Shown here: piece by piece, positions 38,340 to 47,333 of the stretch
Layout: every line of letters starts with the position of its first letter
How positions within the stretch are numbered: position 1 is the stretch's first letter
From: Myxococcales bacterium
Lineage (GTDB): Bacteria > Myxococcota_A > Polyangia > Polyangiales > Polyangiaceae
Assembly (NCBI GenBank): GCA_003153495.1
Contig: PLYU01000259.1
Location: forward strand, 481-49,135
DNA length: 48,655 nt
Direction: 5' to 3'
Position numbers and translations under genes: made by a program
Notes under the pieces: generated by a model
Told to the model about the DNA's origin: nothing
The model's database searches: none
The model's input: only the letters and a program-made list of their open reading frames with translations

Positions 38340-38690
38340 GGGCCAGCAGGCGGCAGAGATGATGACGTACCTGGCATCCCAAGCAGGCGCTGGGGCACCG
38401 GCACGAAGAGCTGGAGGAGTACGCCGAGCGCGAGGAGCGCGAGTGGATCCGGCGGAGGCTCCAGGGCCACTACGATCTTCGCGGCGCCGTCGAGCGGGTC
38501 GTGCGCGCGCGCGGCAGCGACGGAGGTGCCGAGCGGGTCGCGTGCGACTGGTCGTCGCGGCGATCAGCCACCGGACGGGCATGACCATCGGCAAGCGGCA
38601 GGTCGAGCAGATGGCGGCCCGTGCCGTGAGGCACTTCGACGGGTTCTACGCGCTGCGCGACGAGCGACGAACGGGCGCCGGTTCGCTCCA
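38340..38690 (+). pseudogene. ISKra4-family transposase N-terminal remnant, frameshifted
   Basis: ALGHRHEELEEYAEREEREWIRRRLQGHYDLRGAVERVV then, in another frame, VVAAISHRTGMTIGKRQVEQMAARAVRHFDGFYALRDER. Confidence 0.65.
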
Positions 38691-38714
38691 TGCGGTCCTT
38701 CACGAGCAAGAGCG

Positions 38715-38969
38715 GTGATCAGCGTCTTTCCCGAGCTGCCCGGCTGGCGCTTCGTCACCAGCGAGGTCGAGCTCGGCCTCTACGAGGTCTTCGGCGCGGA
38801 CGGGGCGGGCCGGCGGGTTGCGTCCAGGGCCAATGCCCCGAAACTTGTCATGGCCGAGTGCCGGCGGGCGGCGGTCTGCATCTGCCTGCCGGAGCCAGCC
38901 GATGGCCGTGGCGTACTTGCGGCTCGCGCAGTATCGTCCGGTCTGGGCTCGGATCCGATCAGAGGTTGA
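38715..38969 (+). CDS. Small ORF paralogous to 28459-28716
   Basis: VISVFPELPGWRFVTSEVELGLYEVFGADGAGRRVASRANAPKLVMAECRRAAVCICLPEP; followed closely by an HTH gene. Confidence 0.5.
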   Translation: MISVFPELPGWRFVTSEVELGLYEVFGADGAGRRVASRANAPKLVMAECRRAAVCICLPEPADGRGVLAARAVSSGLGSDPIRG

Positions 38970-38971
38970 CC

Positions 38972-39340
38972 ATGAGCACGCCGGCTGGCCGCAGGAACGG
39001 AGCCCGAGCCCGAGACAACGCGTTGGACGGTCAGGCCGAGACGGCCGCGCCGCCGGACGGTCTTGAGGTGGCCTGGCTCCGCATCGACGGCGAGCGGCTC
39101 GCGGTGCTGAGCTACCCGCTGGCGGCGCCGCCCGACCTCGCCGCGTTGACGCCGGCCGAGAGGGAGGTCGTTCAGGGCCTCCTCGCGGGGCGATCGAACG
39201 CGGAGATCGCACGGGCGCGCGGCACGTCGGTGCGCACCGTCGCGAACCAGGTGGGGTGCATCTTCCAGAAGCTGGGCCTAGGCTCGCGCAGAGAGCTCGC
39301 GTCCTTCGCGTCAGGGCGCTCGTGCGACGGGAAGGAGTAA
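38972..39340 (+). CDS. Short LuxR-type HTH regulator
   Basis: LTPAEREVVQGLLAGRSNAEIARARGTSVRTVANQVGCIFQKLGLGSRRELASFA. Confidence 0.82.
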   Translation: MSTPAGRRNGARARDNALDGQAETAAPPDGLEVAWLRIDGERLAVLSYPLAAPPDLAALTPAEREVVQGLLAGRSNAEIARARGTSVRTVANQVGCIFQKLGLGSRRELASFASGRSCDGKE

Positions 39341-39342
39341 CC

Positions 39343-40341
39343 GTGACCGACCTCATTCACGTCGTCGAGCGCGCGTATCGAACCGACGCCGCGACGGAAG
39401 CCGATTGGCTGAAGGGTGCGGCGGAAGCGGTTGTCGCGCTCGTGCCCGAAGCCGTCGGAACCATCAGTTACGCATTCGACGTTGCGGACAGCGGCTGGAT
39501 CGACCTTCGATCCGTCACGGAGGTGAACGTCCCGAGCGGGTTCGGTGCCGTCCTGCTCGGCGGTCCGACGACCGCTGCAGACATGGGGTCCGAGTTGCAG
39601 GGGGCGCTCGTCAACCAGTACCTGACGTTGGGGATCGGATCGCTCAAGTCGATCTTGGCGCCATTCCTGGCACAAGCCATAGTTCGCGACTATTACCGGA
39701 ACGCAATCAGCAGACACGGGTTCACCGAGTTCCTCGCCATCTCGGCGACGGACCTCACCTCGTCCGGTTGCGTGATCGGGATGCCATGCTCACGGCAGCC
39801 TGCTCTGGGGCGCTCGCACTCGGTCCGCTGGGGACGCATCGCGACGCACCTCGCAGCCGGCTTCCGGCTGTATCGCAAGCTCCAGAAGTTGCGCGGCGGC
39901 GACCCGAGCCGCGACGCCGAGGCCGTGTTGAGGCCGGACGGCCGCGTGGAGCACGCGACGGGCGGCGCGGCCACGACCGTAGGGCGTGAGGCCCTGCGCG
40001 CTGCCGCTGTTGCGGCGGACAAGGCGCGCGGCCCTATGCGGCGCCGTGATCCGGACGGCGCCGTCGCGATCTGGCGCGGGCTGGTCGCCGGACGTTGGTC
40101 GCTCGTCGACCACTTCGATCGAGATGGGCGCCGCTACGTCCTCGCCCACGTCAACGATTCGGCGACGAAGGATCCGCGTGCCCTGACCGCGCGCGAACGG
40201 GAGGTCGTCGGTTATGCGCGCCGGGGCCACTCCAACAAGCTCATCGCCTACGAGCTCGGCCTCGCGCCCAGCACCGTGGGCGCGCTGCTCACGAGAGCCA
40301 TGACCAAGCTCGGCGTATCGACCGCCGTGGATCTCACCTGA
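39343..40341 (+). CDS. LuxR-type HTH regulator with N-terminal sensor-like region
   Basis: C-terminal LTAREREVVGYARRGHSNKLIAYELGLAPSTVGALLTRAMTKLGVSTAVDL; GTG start 2 nt after the preceding stop. Confidence 0.82.
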   Translation: MTDLIHVVERAYRTDAATEADWLKGAAEAVVALVPEAVGTISYAFDVADSGWIDLRSVTEVNVPSGFGAVLLGGPTTAADMGSELQGALVNQYLTLGIGSLKSILAPFLAQAIVRDYYRNAISRHGFTEFLAISATDLTSSGCVIGMPCSRQPALGRSHSVRWGRIATHLAAGFRLYRKLQKLRGGDPSRDAEAVLRPDGRVEHATGGAATTVGREALRAAAVAADKARGPMRRRDPDGAVAIWRGLVAGRWSLVDHFDRDGRRYVLAHVNDSATKDPRALTAREREVVGYARRGHSNKLIAYELGLAPSTVGALLTRAMTKLGVSTAVDLT

Positions 40342-40427
40342 GCGCGCCGCATCGTCCCCGCACCCCTCCGCGTGCGCGAAAGAGGAAACCGAGCGAGTGG
40401 TTCTGCCCTGTCCGATCTTCTACCCGG

Positions 40428-41855
40428 TCACTTCTCCTCGTCCCCGTCGTCGTCGTCTTGCCCCGAGTCGGGAATCGTCTCCCCGAGGCGCTCCCATCGC
40501 CGCTCGAGGGCCTTGCGGTCCACCCCGACCAGCCGCGCCGCCGCGCTCTTGTTTCCCCCGCACACCTCAATCGCGTGGTGCAAGACCGCGCGCTCGATGA
40601 CGTCCAGCTTCGAGCCGAGCCTGTCCGGAAGCGCGAGTAGCTGCCGAGCCATGCGCTCGATTTCGCCACGGCTGTTGCCCGAGGCGGGCGGTCGCGCCAG
40701 GTCCTCCAGCGTCTCGACGGTCACTGCATCCTCTTCGGCGAGCAAGGCAAGCCGCTCGATCACGTTCCGCAGCTCGCGGACGTTCCCCGCCCATGGCCGA
40801 CGCTCCAGCCAGGTGACAGCGCTCTCGGTGAAGCGCAGCTTGCGAGGGAGCTCGGCGGCGAACGCTGCGACGAGCTCCGGGATGTCCTCCGCGCGCTGGG
40901 CGAGCGACGGAACGCGGATGGTCACCACGTTGAGGCGGTAGAAGAGATCTTCGCGGAACCGCCCTTCGGCGATCCGTCCCTCGAGGTCGACGTGCGTCGA
41001 CGCCAGCACACGCGCCTTGAGGGGGCGCTCCTCCTCCGACCCCAGCGGGCGGAAGCGGCGGTCCTCGAGGACGCGCAGCAGCTTCGCCTGCAGCTCGATC
41101 GGCATCTCGGCGATTTCGTCGAGGAGAATCGTCCCGGCACCGGCCATCTCGAGCTGGCCTCGGGCGCGCCGGTCGGCCCCTGTGAAGGCCCCTCGCTCAT
41201 GTCCGAAGATCAGCGACTCGATTAGGGTCCCTGGCAGCGCGGAGCAATTGACGGCGATGAACGGCTCGCCATGCCGGGCGCTCAGCTCGTGGAGCGCGCG
41301 TGCCACGAGCTCCTTTCCGGTCCCCGTCTCGCCTCGGATGAGCACAGTCGCGCTGGCATCTGCCACCCGTCGCACCATGTGCCGTACGGCCTCTGTCGTG
41401 CGGGACGAGCCGACGATCGCCTTCAGTCCCCAGGTGTGCTCCACGCGCTCGCGTAGCCGCATGACCTCGCCGCGCAGGGCGAGGCGCTCGCGGAAGGTCT
41501 CTACGATCGGCAGGAGCATCTCGGGGGACAACTCCTCCTTGAGAACGTAGTCCTGCGCGCCACTGCGCATGGCCTCGCGGATCTCGCCTAGCTCGACGAG
41601 CGAGGTCACCATGACCGCGGGCACCGTGGAACCGGCCGCCCGCAGCTTCTTCAGCAGATCCAGACCCCCACGGTTGCGGGAGTCATCGGAGAGGCGGATG
41701 TCCAGGAGGAGAAGGTCGGGCGGCGTCCGGTGGATCGTGGCGAGCGCCTCTTCGACGCTGCCCGCTTCCAACACCTCGACGTCCTTCAGAGCAGCCAGGA
41801 TCTGCCGCAGAACACGCCGCGCGCTCCTCTGATCGTCGACGATCAGTACTTTCAA
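40428..41855 (-). CDS. NtrC-family sigma54-dependent response regulator
   Basis: Receiver MKVLIVDDQRSARR...LLLLDIRL; AAA+ GETGTGKE, GAFTGA, C-terminal Fis-like HTH. Confidence 0.92.
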   Translation of the reverse strand: MKVLIVDDQRSARRVLRQILAALKDVEVLEAGSVEEALATIHRTPPDLLLLDIRLSDDSRNRGGLDLLKKLRAAGSTVPAVMVTSLVELGEIREAMRSGAQDYVLKEELSPEMLLPIVETFRERLALRGEVMRLRERVEHTWGLKAIVGSSRTTEAVRHMVRRVADASATVLIRGETGTGKELVARALHELSARHGEPFIAVNCSALPGTLIESLIFGHERGAFTGADRRARGQLEMAGAGTILLDEIAEMPIELQAKLLRVLEDRRFRPLGSEEERPLKARVLASTHVDLEGRIAEGRFREDLFYRLNVVTIRVPSLAQRAEDIPELVAAFAAELPRKLRFTESAVTWLERRPWAGNVRELRNVIERLALLAEEDAVTVETLEDLARPPASGNSRGEIERMARQLLALPDRLGSKLDVIERAVLHHAIEVCGGNKSAAARLVGVDRKALERRWERLGETIPDSGQDDDDGDEEK

Positions 41856-44179
41856 TGGATCTCCCCGATCTCGCGCGCGCCCTCGTGCGCCGTCTCACTG
41901 GATGCCCTCGCGGCTGTCTCCAATACGTCGGAGGCAGGAACGCTGACCGTGAACTGCGTGCGCCCGCACACGCGAACCGCGTCGATTCGCCAGCCGTGCG
42001 CACGGACGATTCGCTGCGTGATCGCGAGCCCCAACCCCGTCCCGCGCGTCTTGGTCGTGAACCACGGGGCGAACAGGCGGGCGGGATCTCCATCGAAGCC
42101 TGGCCCATCGTCCCAGACCACCAGCTCGGCGCCCTCCGCGTCCGAGGTCCATAGCAGCCCGACGTGGCCAGCGATGCCCGTTGCGTCGAGGGCGTTGGAA
42201 ACGAGGTTCACCATCACCTGGGTCACTTGGTCCGGGTCGCATCGCAGCGCGACGCTGGGCGGCACGTCGCTGGCGAGCTCCCGGCCGCTCAGCGCATCGC
42301 GCAAGAGCACCTCGACGCGCACGACCAGGTCTGCCACCGGCACGAGCTGTCGCTCGAGACGCTGCCCCACCATGCGGCGCAGACCCGAGACGAGGCGCTC
42401 GAGGCGGTCGACCTCCTCGCGCCCGATCTCGATCTCCTCGCTTTCGAGCTTGGCGTCTTGCGCGTCGCGCTGGAACACGGAGCGGAAGAAGTTGATCGGG
42501 TAGCGCACCTCGTGCGCGATCTCGGCGGCCACCGTCTCGACGAGGGCGGCGCGCTCCACTTGCCAGGCCGCCACTTGCTGCTGGCGCCGGCGTTCGAGCT
42601 CCGCGTAGCTGTGCGCGTGTGCCAGGGCGAGCGCGGCCTGGTTCGCGATGGTGCGGAGCAGGTCGATATCGTCGCTCGTGAACAGCGCGCCCCCGCGCTT
42701 GTGCCCGACGCGCAGCGAGCCGAGTATTCGTCCCCCGAACTCTGCGAGGATGCTCCGCTCGTCGTCGCTCTCGCTGGGGGCGTCGTCATGTACGCTTGGC
42801 ACGCCATCGCCTTCGGTCGCCAGAAACTCGACCGTTTGGCACGGAAGCCAGCGGCGGACCGTTCGTTCGATGGCCTGCGCTACCTCGCTAGGATCTTTGA
42901 TCGACGTGAGCTCCTCGCTGAGCTGCTCGATCGTAGGCTTGTACTCCGAGAGGGCGGGGAAGAAGCTCCGTTCCACGACACGCATGGCCAAGTAGAGTAA
43001 CGGCGCCGAGACGAGGGCTCCGACGGCGGTGGCGCCGAGCGCGCTCCGGAAGGGAATCCCCAGGGATGCCGAGAGAGCCGCGCCTACGCCGACCGCGAAG
43101 ACGCAGGCGACCGCCCCGGCGACCGCGCGCGTGAGTACGCGCGACAGAAGGGCACGGCTACCCCATAGATCGTGGCGCATGAAGGCGACACCCGTCGCGA
43201 CAGGCGCCAGCCCCATTGCGGGAATTGCGAAGAACGCGGCGACGGACCCACGAGAGCTGAGCTGAGCCACCAGAACGCCGAACCCGACGAGCACGTATGG
43301 CGTTGCCGTCGCGCGGAACAGGACGCGCAGAATGTCCCTCCGGGTTCCGTTGGCGTGTGCGTAGCGCACTCCGAGCACGACCACGAACATGATCAAAGCC
43401 CCGCCGAGAAGGAGCGTGCAGGCGCTTCGGATCCCCGTCACGGGGGCGCCGACTGCGTTTCGCGCAGTCCACACCGCGGCCAGTAGCACTGCGGGGACGT
43501 CGAGCGCGCGAGGCAGCCAGGGAAGGCGCCGAACAAGGGCGACGTCGTCGGGAATCCTGAGCGTCAGTGCCACCAGGGCGAAAGGGGCCCACGCCTGAGA
43601 AGCGTCGAATAGAGGGACCATCGAGCGCGTCGTGTGTGCGTCGAAGAACGTCAAGAAATAGATCGACGTGAGCAGAGCGAACTTCAGGAATGCGCGAGCG
43701 AGAACGCCCCGAGGGCTGCTGCTCAAGGCCACGATCCCGGCGAGCGCGTAGAGCGCGCCGACGAAGATCACCGTGCCGCCGTAGAGCCACCAGCTGGCCT
43801 CGTCGAGCGCTCCCAAACGAAGGTCGAGCTGGCGGGAGCCGGTAGCAGTCAGGACCTCCACGTGCACCGATGGATGTCGTTCCCTGTCGGCCTTCGCAAT
43901 AGCGCGATCCCAAGCGCGCGCGGCGTACTCTCCTCCAGAGGACTTCAGGGGGGCGCCGTCGACCGAGACGATCCGGTCGGGGAAACGTAGCCCTTGCTCG
44001 ATGCCGTCCCACGTCGGCATTCCGATGCTGGAGACGTTCCCTTCGGGGGTAAGGAGGATGCCAGGGAAGGGGTGCTGGTACCACTCTGCCGCTTGCTGGA
44101 GAGCCACCGCCGCAAGGAGGGCCGCCGCCATCGCGATGGCCGCGACGGCGAACGGGACCTTCGGGGCTGTGGTGCTCAT
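41852..44179 (-). CDS. Multi-TM sensor histidine kinase with N-terminal PDZ-like segment and GAF
   Basis: TM1 then GIEQGLRFPDRIVSVDGAPL..., several TMs, GAF-like region, AEIAHEVRYPINFF H-box, NLVSNALDAT / DDGPGFDGD / TKTRGTGLGLAI; ATGA overlap with the RR. Confidence 0.88.
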   Translation of the reverse strand: MSTTAPKVPFAVAAIAMAAALLAAVALQQAAEWYQHPFPGILLTPEGNVSSIGMPTWDGIEQGLRFPDRIVSVDGAPLKSSGGEYAARAWDRAIAKADRERHPSVHVEVLTATGSRQLDLRLGALDEASWWLYGGTVIFVGALYALAGIVALSSSPRGVLARAFLKFALLTSIYFLTFFDAHTTRSMVPLFDASQAWAPFALVALTLRIPDDVALVRRLPWLPRALDVPAVLLAAVWTARNAVGAPVTGIRSACTLLLGGALIMFVVVLGVRYAHANGTRRDILRVLFRATATPYVLVGFGVLVAQLSSRGSVAAFFAIPAMGLAPVATGVAFMRHDLWGSRALLSRVLTRAVAGAVACVFAVGVGAALSASLGIPFRSALGATAVGALVSAPLLYLAMRVVERSFFPALSEYKPTIEQLSEELTSIKDPSEVAQAIERTVRRWLPCQTVEFLATEGDGVPSVHDDAPSESDDERSILAEFGGRILGSLRVGHKRGGALFTSDDIDLLRTIANQAALALAHAHSYAELERRRQQQVAAWQVERAALVETVAAEIAHEVRYPINFFRSVFQRDAQDAKLESEEIEIGREEVDRLERLVSGLRRMVGQRLERQLVPVADLVVRVEVLLRDALSGRELASDVPPSVALRCDPDQVTQVMVNLVSNALDATGIAGHVGLLWTSDAEGAELVVWDDGPGFDGDPARLFAPWFTTKTRGTGLGLAITQRIVRAHGWRIDAVRVCGRTQFTVSVPASDVLETAARASSETAHEGAREIGEIH

Positions 44180-44224
44180 GCGACGGCGACGTATTCGAGT
44201 CGCACGGTACAGGGTCGCCCGACC

Positions 44225-46057
44225 TTAGGCGCTGCGCAAGGTCTCGGAAACGGTAGCCGATTGTCCTTGGGCGGTCGCCGAGGAGCTGGACCACACCGTG
44301 CGGAACAAGTCGAGCACGCCGTTCTCGAGCCGCGCGCAGTCCAAGTCCGAGTCGGCGCACGCGCGGGTCAGGACATCGGTCGTTCGCCGGAGCTCCTCGC
44401 GCACCTTGGGGGGTGCCGTCTGGGCAGCGAGCAGGCTCCGCGCGAGCAGCGCGAGCTGTCTCGCCAGGGCGCCCGGCGTCTGCGTCCTGGCGCGCGAGGG
44501 ACGCGCCGCGATGAGTCGGGCGTGGCGGAGTACGGCGCGAACGGCGTGCTCGATATCGGGGCGCGAGAGAAGCGTTCGGACGGCCCAGCCCGACAAGTCC
44601 GCCGAATACGGGCGCTTGGCGCAAGTCGACCATCCTCGAGCGGCCTCCTCCTCACCCATGGCAAGCAGGGCCAGGGCAAAAGGATCCCGGGCAGCCGCGC
44701 AAGCGCGGGTCGCGTTCAGTCGACCGTAGCCGTGCTTTGCATCGTGGCCGTCCGGATCGCGGCCGAGAGGCAGGACGTCCGCCGGATCGACGAGGTTCGC
44801 TTCCGCGGCCTCGGTCGGCCCGGGAGCGTCCGCCGTACGGCTGAGGATCGAATGCAGCTCGTGCAACTGGAGCGCCGGGTTACAGCCCAAGACGAGAGCG
44901 ACGACGCCCGCGGCGATCGCCGACGCGCCGCTCGACTCGGCGTGGAAGAGGCGTTCGTGAGTCGAGAACGGGTGGGCGATGTCGTCTCCCGGCGCCGTCC
45001 ACCGCACGGCGGGCCCGCGGTTCGCGAATGGACGCAACTTGCCATCGCGGAGGCGCGGGAAAAGAAACCAACCGCCCCGACGTCCCCCCGGCGCTACGCA
45101 GTGGACGCGCGGATCGCTTGCCGGATCACCCAGTGTCAGCGAGAGGCTCGCGTGAACGGACCCTTCGGGGCTGGACGCCTCGCGCCCCGTCGGCAACACG
45201 ACGACGCTTCCGCGCCCTTTGCGGCCCAGCCGAACCGCGACCTCCAGTGCGTCATCGAGCATCGGACTCGTCGTTCCCTCGACGTAGGTGGCGCAGACGA
45301 TCACGTCGGCGCCCTCGAAGACCGCGCGCGCGATGGCCAGCGGAAGTGAGAAGACGTCGATGCCCGCCTTCGAGATGCAATACGCGCGCACCGACGTGTC
45401 AGGCGCGATTCCCGCGAAGTGACTTCCGTCGCTCCGAATGGCGCCGGACGCCCAGGCGATCATGAGGGCGGCGTGCCCGTTGACGGTGGGCGACCGTTCG
45501 ACCCCCACGCAGGTGGTTCGGTCCAGCTCGAGATGCTCGAAGTCGGCGGTGTCGTCGTCAATGACCGCCAGGCGGGTGCCCGCGCCAGTCCTACATACCG
45601 CACGATCCATACGAATCCCGCCGCCTTCGCCTAGAAACCAGAGGCCTCCCGAGGTCGGCGCGACGGCCAAGCTTCGCTGCCGTCGCACTCGCCAACCGGC
45701 GCCATGGACGGGAGGTGCGTCGGCGAAGTCGAGCGATGGAGGGAGCGCCATGGTTCCCACGCGGGCGGAGGCCAGGTATCGGACGGCGATTCGGGCTCGC
45801 GAGAGAATCTCCGCGACGTCCGCGCGCATGATGCGAACGGTGGCGGATCGGACGCGCGTCCAGTAGAGCGGCGCCCGCGCGAGGAGCGTCTCGACTACAA
45901 CGTCCGTTCCGAGATCTTGCAGCGCCTCGCTGAACGCGGCGGTCGGCACGTGGTCGTACGTCGCGATGACCACGTCCAGCAGCTCTCGCCCGTCGCTCGT
46001 CGGCCCGTGCGAAGGCGCTTCGTACGGGAAATCCCAATCGTGGAGTATTCGCTTCAT
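44225..46057 (-). CDS. Subtilisin-like (S8-fold) protease, no signal peptide
   Basis: By-eye catalytic matches: LAVIDDD (Asp), VNGHAALMIAWASG (His), ESSGASAIAAGVVALVLG (Ser); ATGA overlap with upstream gene. Confidence 0.72.
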   Translation of the reverse strand: MKRILHDWDFPYEAPSHGPTSDGRELLDVVIATYDHVPTAAFSEALQDLGTDVVVETLLARAPLYWTRVRSATVRIMRADVAEILSRARIAVRYLASARVGTMALPPSLDFADAPPVHGAGWRVRRQRSLAVAPTSGGLWFLGEGGGIRMDRAVCRTGAGTRLAVIDDDTADFEHLELDRTTCVGVERSPTVNGHAALMIAWASGAIRSDGSHFAGIAPDTSVRAYCISKAGIDVFSLPLAIARAVFEGADVIVCATYVEGTTSPMLDDALEVAVRLGRKGRGSVVVLPTGREASSPEGSVHASLSLTLGDPASDPRVHCVAPGGRRGGWFLFPRLRDGKLRPFANRGPAVRWTAPGDDIAHPFSTHERLFHAESSGASAIAAGVVALVLGCNPALQLHELHSILSRTADAPGPTEAAEANLVDPADVLPLGRDPDGHDAKHGYGRLNATRACAAARDPFALALLAMGEEEAARGWSTCAKRPYSADLSGWAVRTLLSRPDIEHAVRAVLRHARLIAARPSRARTQTPGALARQLALLARSLLAAQTAPPKVREELRRTTDVLTRACADSDLDCARLENGVLDLFRTVWSSSSATAQGQSATVSETLRSA

Positions 46058-47019
46058 GAGAGCACCTCCCCTGCCCAGGCCGCGAGCGCATGCGCCCGCA
46101 CTGCGTATCCGGGATGACGTGTCTCCCCCGCGACCAGCCCCTGAAGTCGCGCCTCCTGCGCTGCGGCCCACGAGGCGAGCCGGGGTGCGTTCAGCGCCGA
46201 CGCGCGCATCCGGGCGAGCCCCATGTGCTGCTGCGCTCGAACGAGCATGCGCCGGAGCACCCCCGAGTGGAGCACGTGCTTGCGCATGCTCGCGCCCGCA
46301 GTCGGCCGCTCCCCCGAGGATGGAGGTGGCACGCTCCCCTTCATGAGGCAGACGGCCCATGCGCCGCCGCCTTTCAGATCGTCCTCCCAGTCCACGACGT
46401 CGTCCGCCATCTGCAGGCCCAGCCACACCGATTCGAGCGTCGTGCGCACCGAGTCGCACCGTCCCTCGCTCCAGCCGGCGACGCGCGCCAGCCCCGTGCT
46501 CGCCACGAGCCCGGCGCACTGCTTGTCGAGCGACGCTCGTTCATAGAGGTCCATGTCCATCGCCTGGCCGGACTCGAGCAGCGAGCGCTCGCTACGGATC
46601 GCGCGCAGGGAAAGGACATCGGCCGGCCCGAAGTCGCAGCCGGGCGGTGCCTGTCCGCCGAAGAGCCGTGCGATGGCGCGATCGCGCTCGTGCCGCGCCC
46701 GTCCGAGGACGGCGGTGACGGTGGGTGACACGGGAATCTGCCCGTCTTCGATCCGGTCGGTCCCGAACGCGTCGATGACGGCAAGAGCGTGCGCCATCAC
46801 CGCGTCGCGGACCGCCTGGCGGGAGACGCCTGGCATGGCTTCGGCGAACAGCGCGGGAGCGCCGAGCGTCGCCTCGTGCGAGAAGACCCGACTCCACGGG
46901 ACACGCTCCGGCGCGAGCCGGAGCGCGCGGGGAAGATCCCGCGCGCTCTCGGCCAGCGGCTCTCCGAGCCCCTCGGCGAACGCCTCGAAGAGCTCATCGA
47001 CAAGCTCGAAGATGTTCAT
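46054..47019 (-). CDS. Isoprenoid-synthase-fold enzyme (polyprenyl synthase/ComQ-like)
   Basis: GQAMDMDLYERASLDKQCAGLVA ... VWLGLQMADDVVDWEDDLKGG, matching the second Asp-rich region of trans-prenyltransferases; TGATG overlap with upstream small ORF. Confidence 0.7.
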   Translation of the reverse strand: MNIFELVDELFEAFAEGLGEPLAESARDLPRALRLAPERVPWSRVFSHEATLGAPALFAEAMPGVSRQAVRDAVMAHALAVIDAFGTDRIEDGQIPVSPTVTAVLGRARHERDRAIARLFGGQAPPGCDFGPADVLSLRAIRSERSLLESGQAMDMDLYERASLDKQCAGLVASTGLARVAGWSEGRCDSVRTTLESVWLGLQMADDVVDWEDDLKGGGAWAVCLMKGSVPPPSSGERPTAGASMRKHVLHSGVLRRMLVRAQQHMGLARMRASALNAPRLASWAAAQEARLQGLVAGETRHPGYAVRAHALAAWAGEVLS

Positions 47020-47333
47020 CAGTAGATGTTCGACTCCTTCCACGGGGACAGCGACACGTTGAACCGCTCCTCGACGACGATCGCTCGCCACTGCAGCGTC
47101 TGCGTCGCGCTGAGCCCGCCGAAGTTGCCGCCGACCCAGGCGCGAATCCTCTCGTTGAGCTTGTCGCGCGCGCTCGCGGCCGCGGTCGGCTCCTCGTCGG
47201 CCTGGCGGGGATCGAAGTCGTAGAGCGCGAGCAGGCGCTTGAACTCGTCGAACCGTTCCTGGTCGGCGAGGAGCGCCTGATAGAGAGAGCGGAGCTGGGC
47301 GTGGGGATCGTTGACCTGAGCTTGTACTGACAT
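47019..47333 (-). CDS. Small 104-aa protein, candidate peptide precursor
   Basis: Shine-Dalgarno aggag upstream of ATG 47333; ends ...RFNVSLSPWKESNIY; coupled to the isoprenoid-synthase-like gene. Confidence 0.7.
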   Translation of the reverse strand: MSVQAQVNDPHAQLRSLYQALLADQERFDEFKRLLALYDFDPRQADEEPTAAASARDKLNERIRAWVGGNFGGLSATQTLQWRAIVVEERFNVSLSPWKESNIY

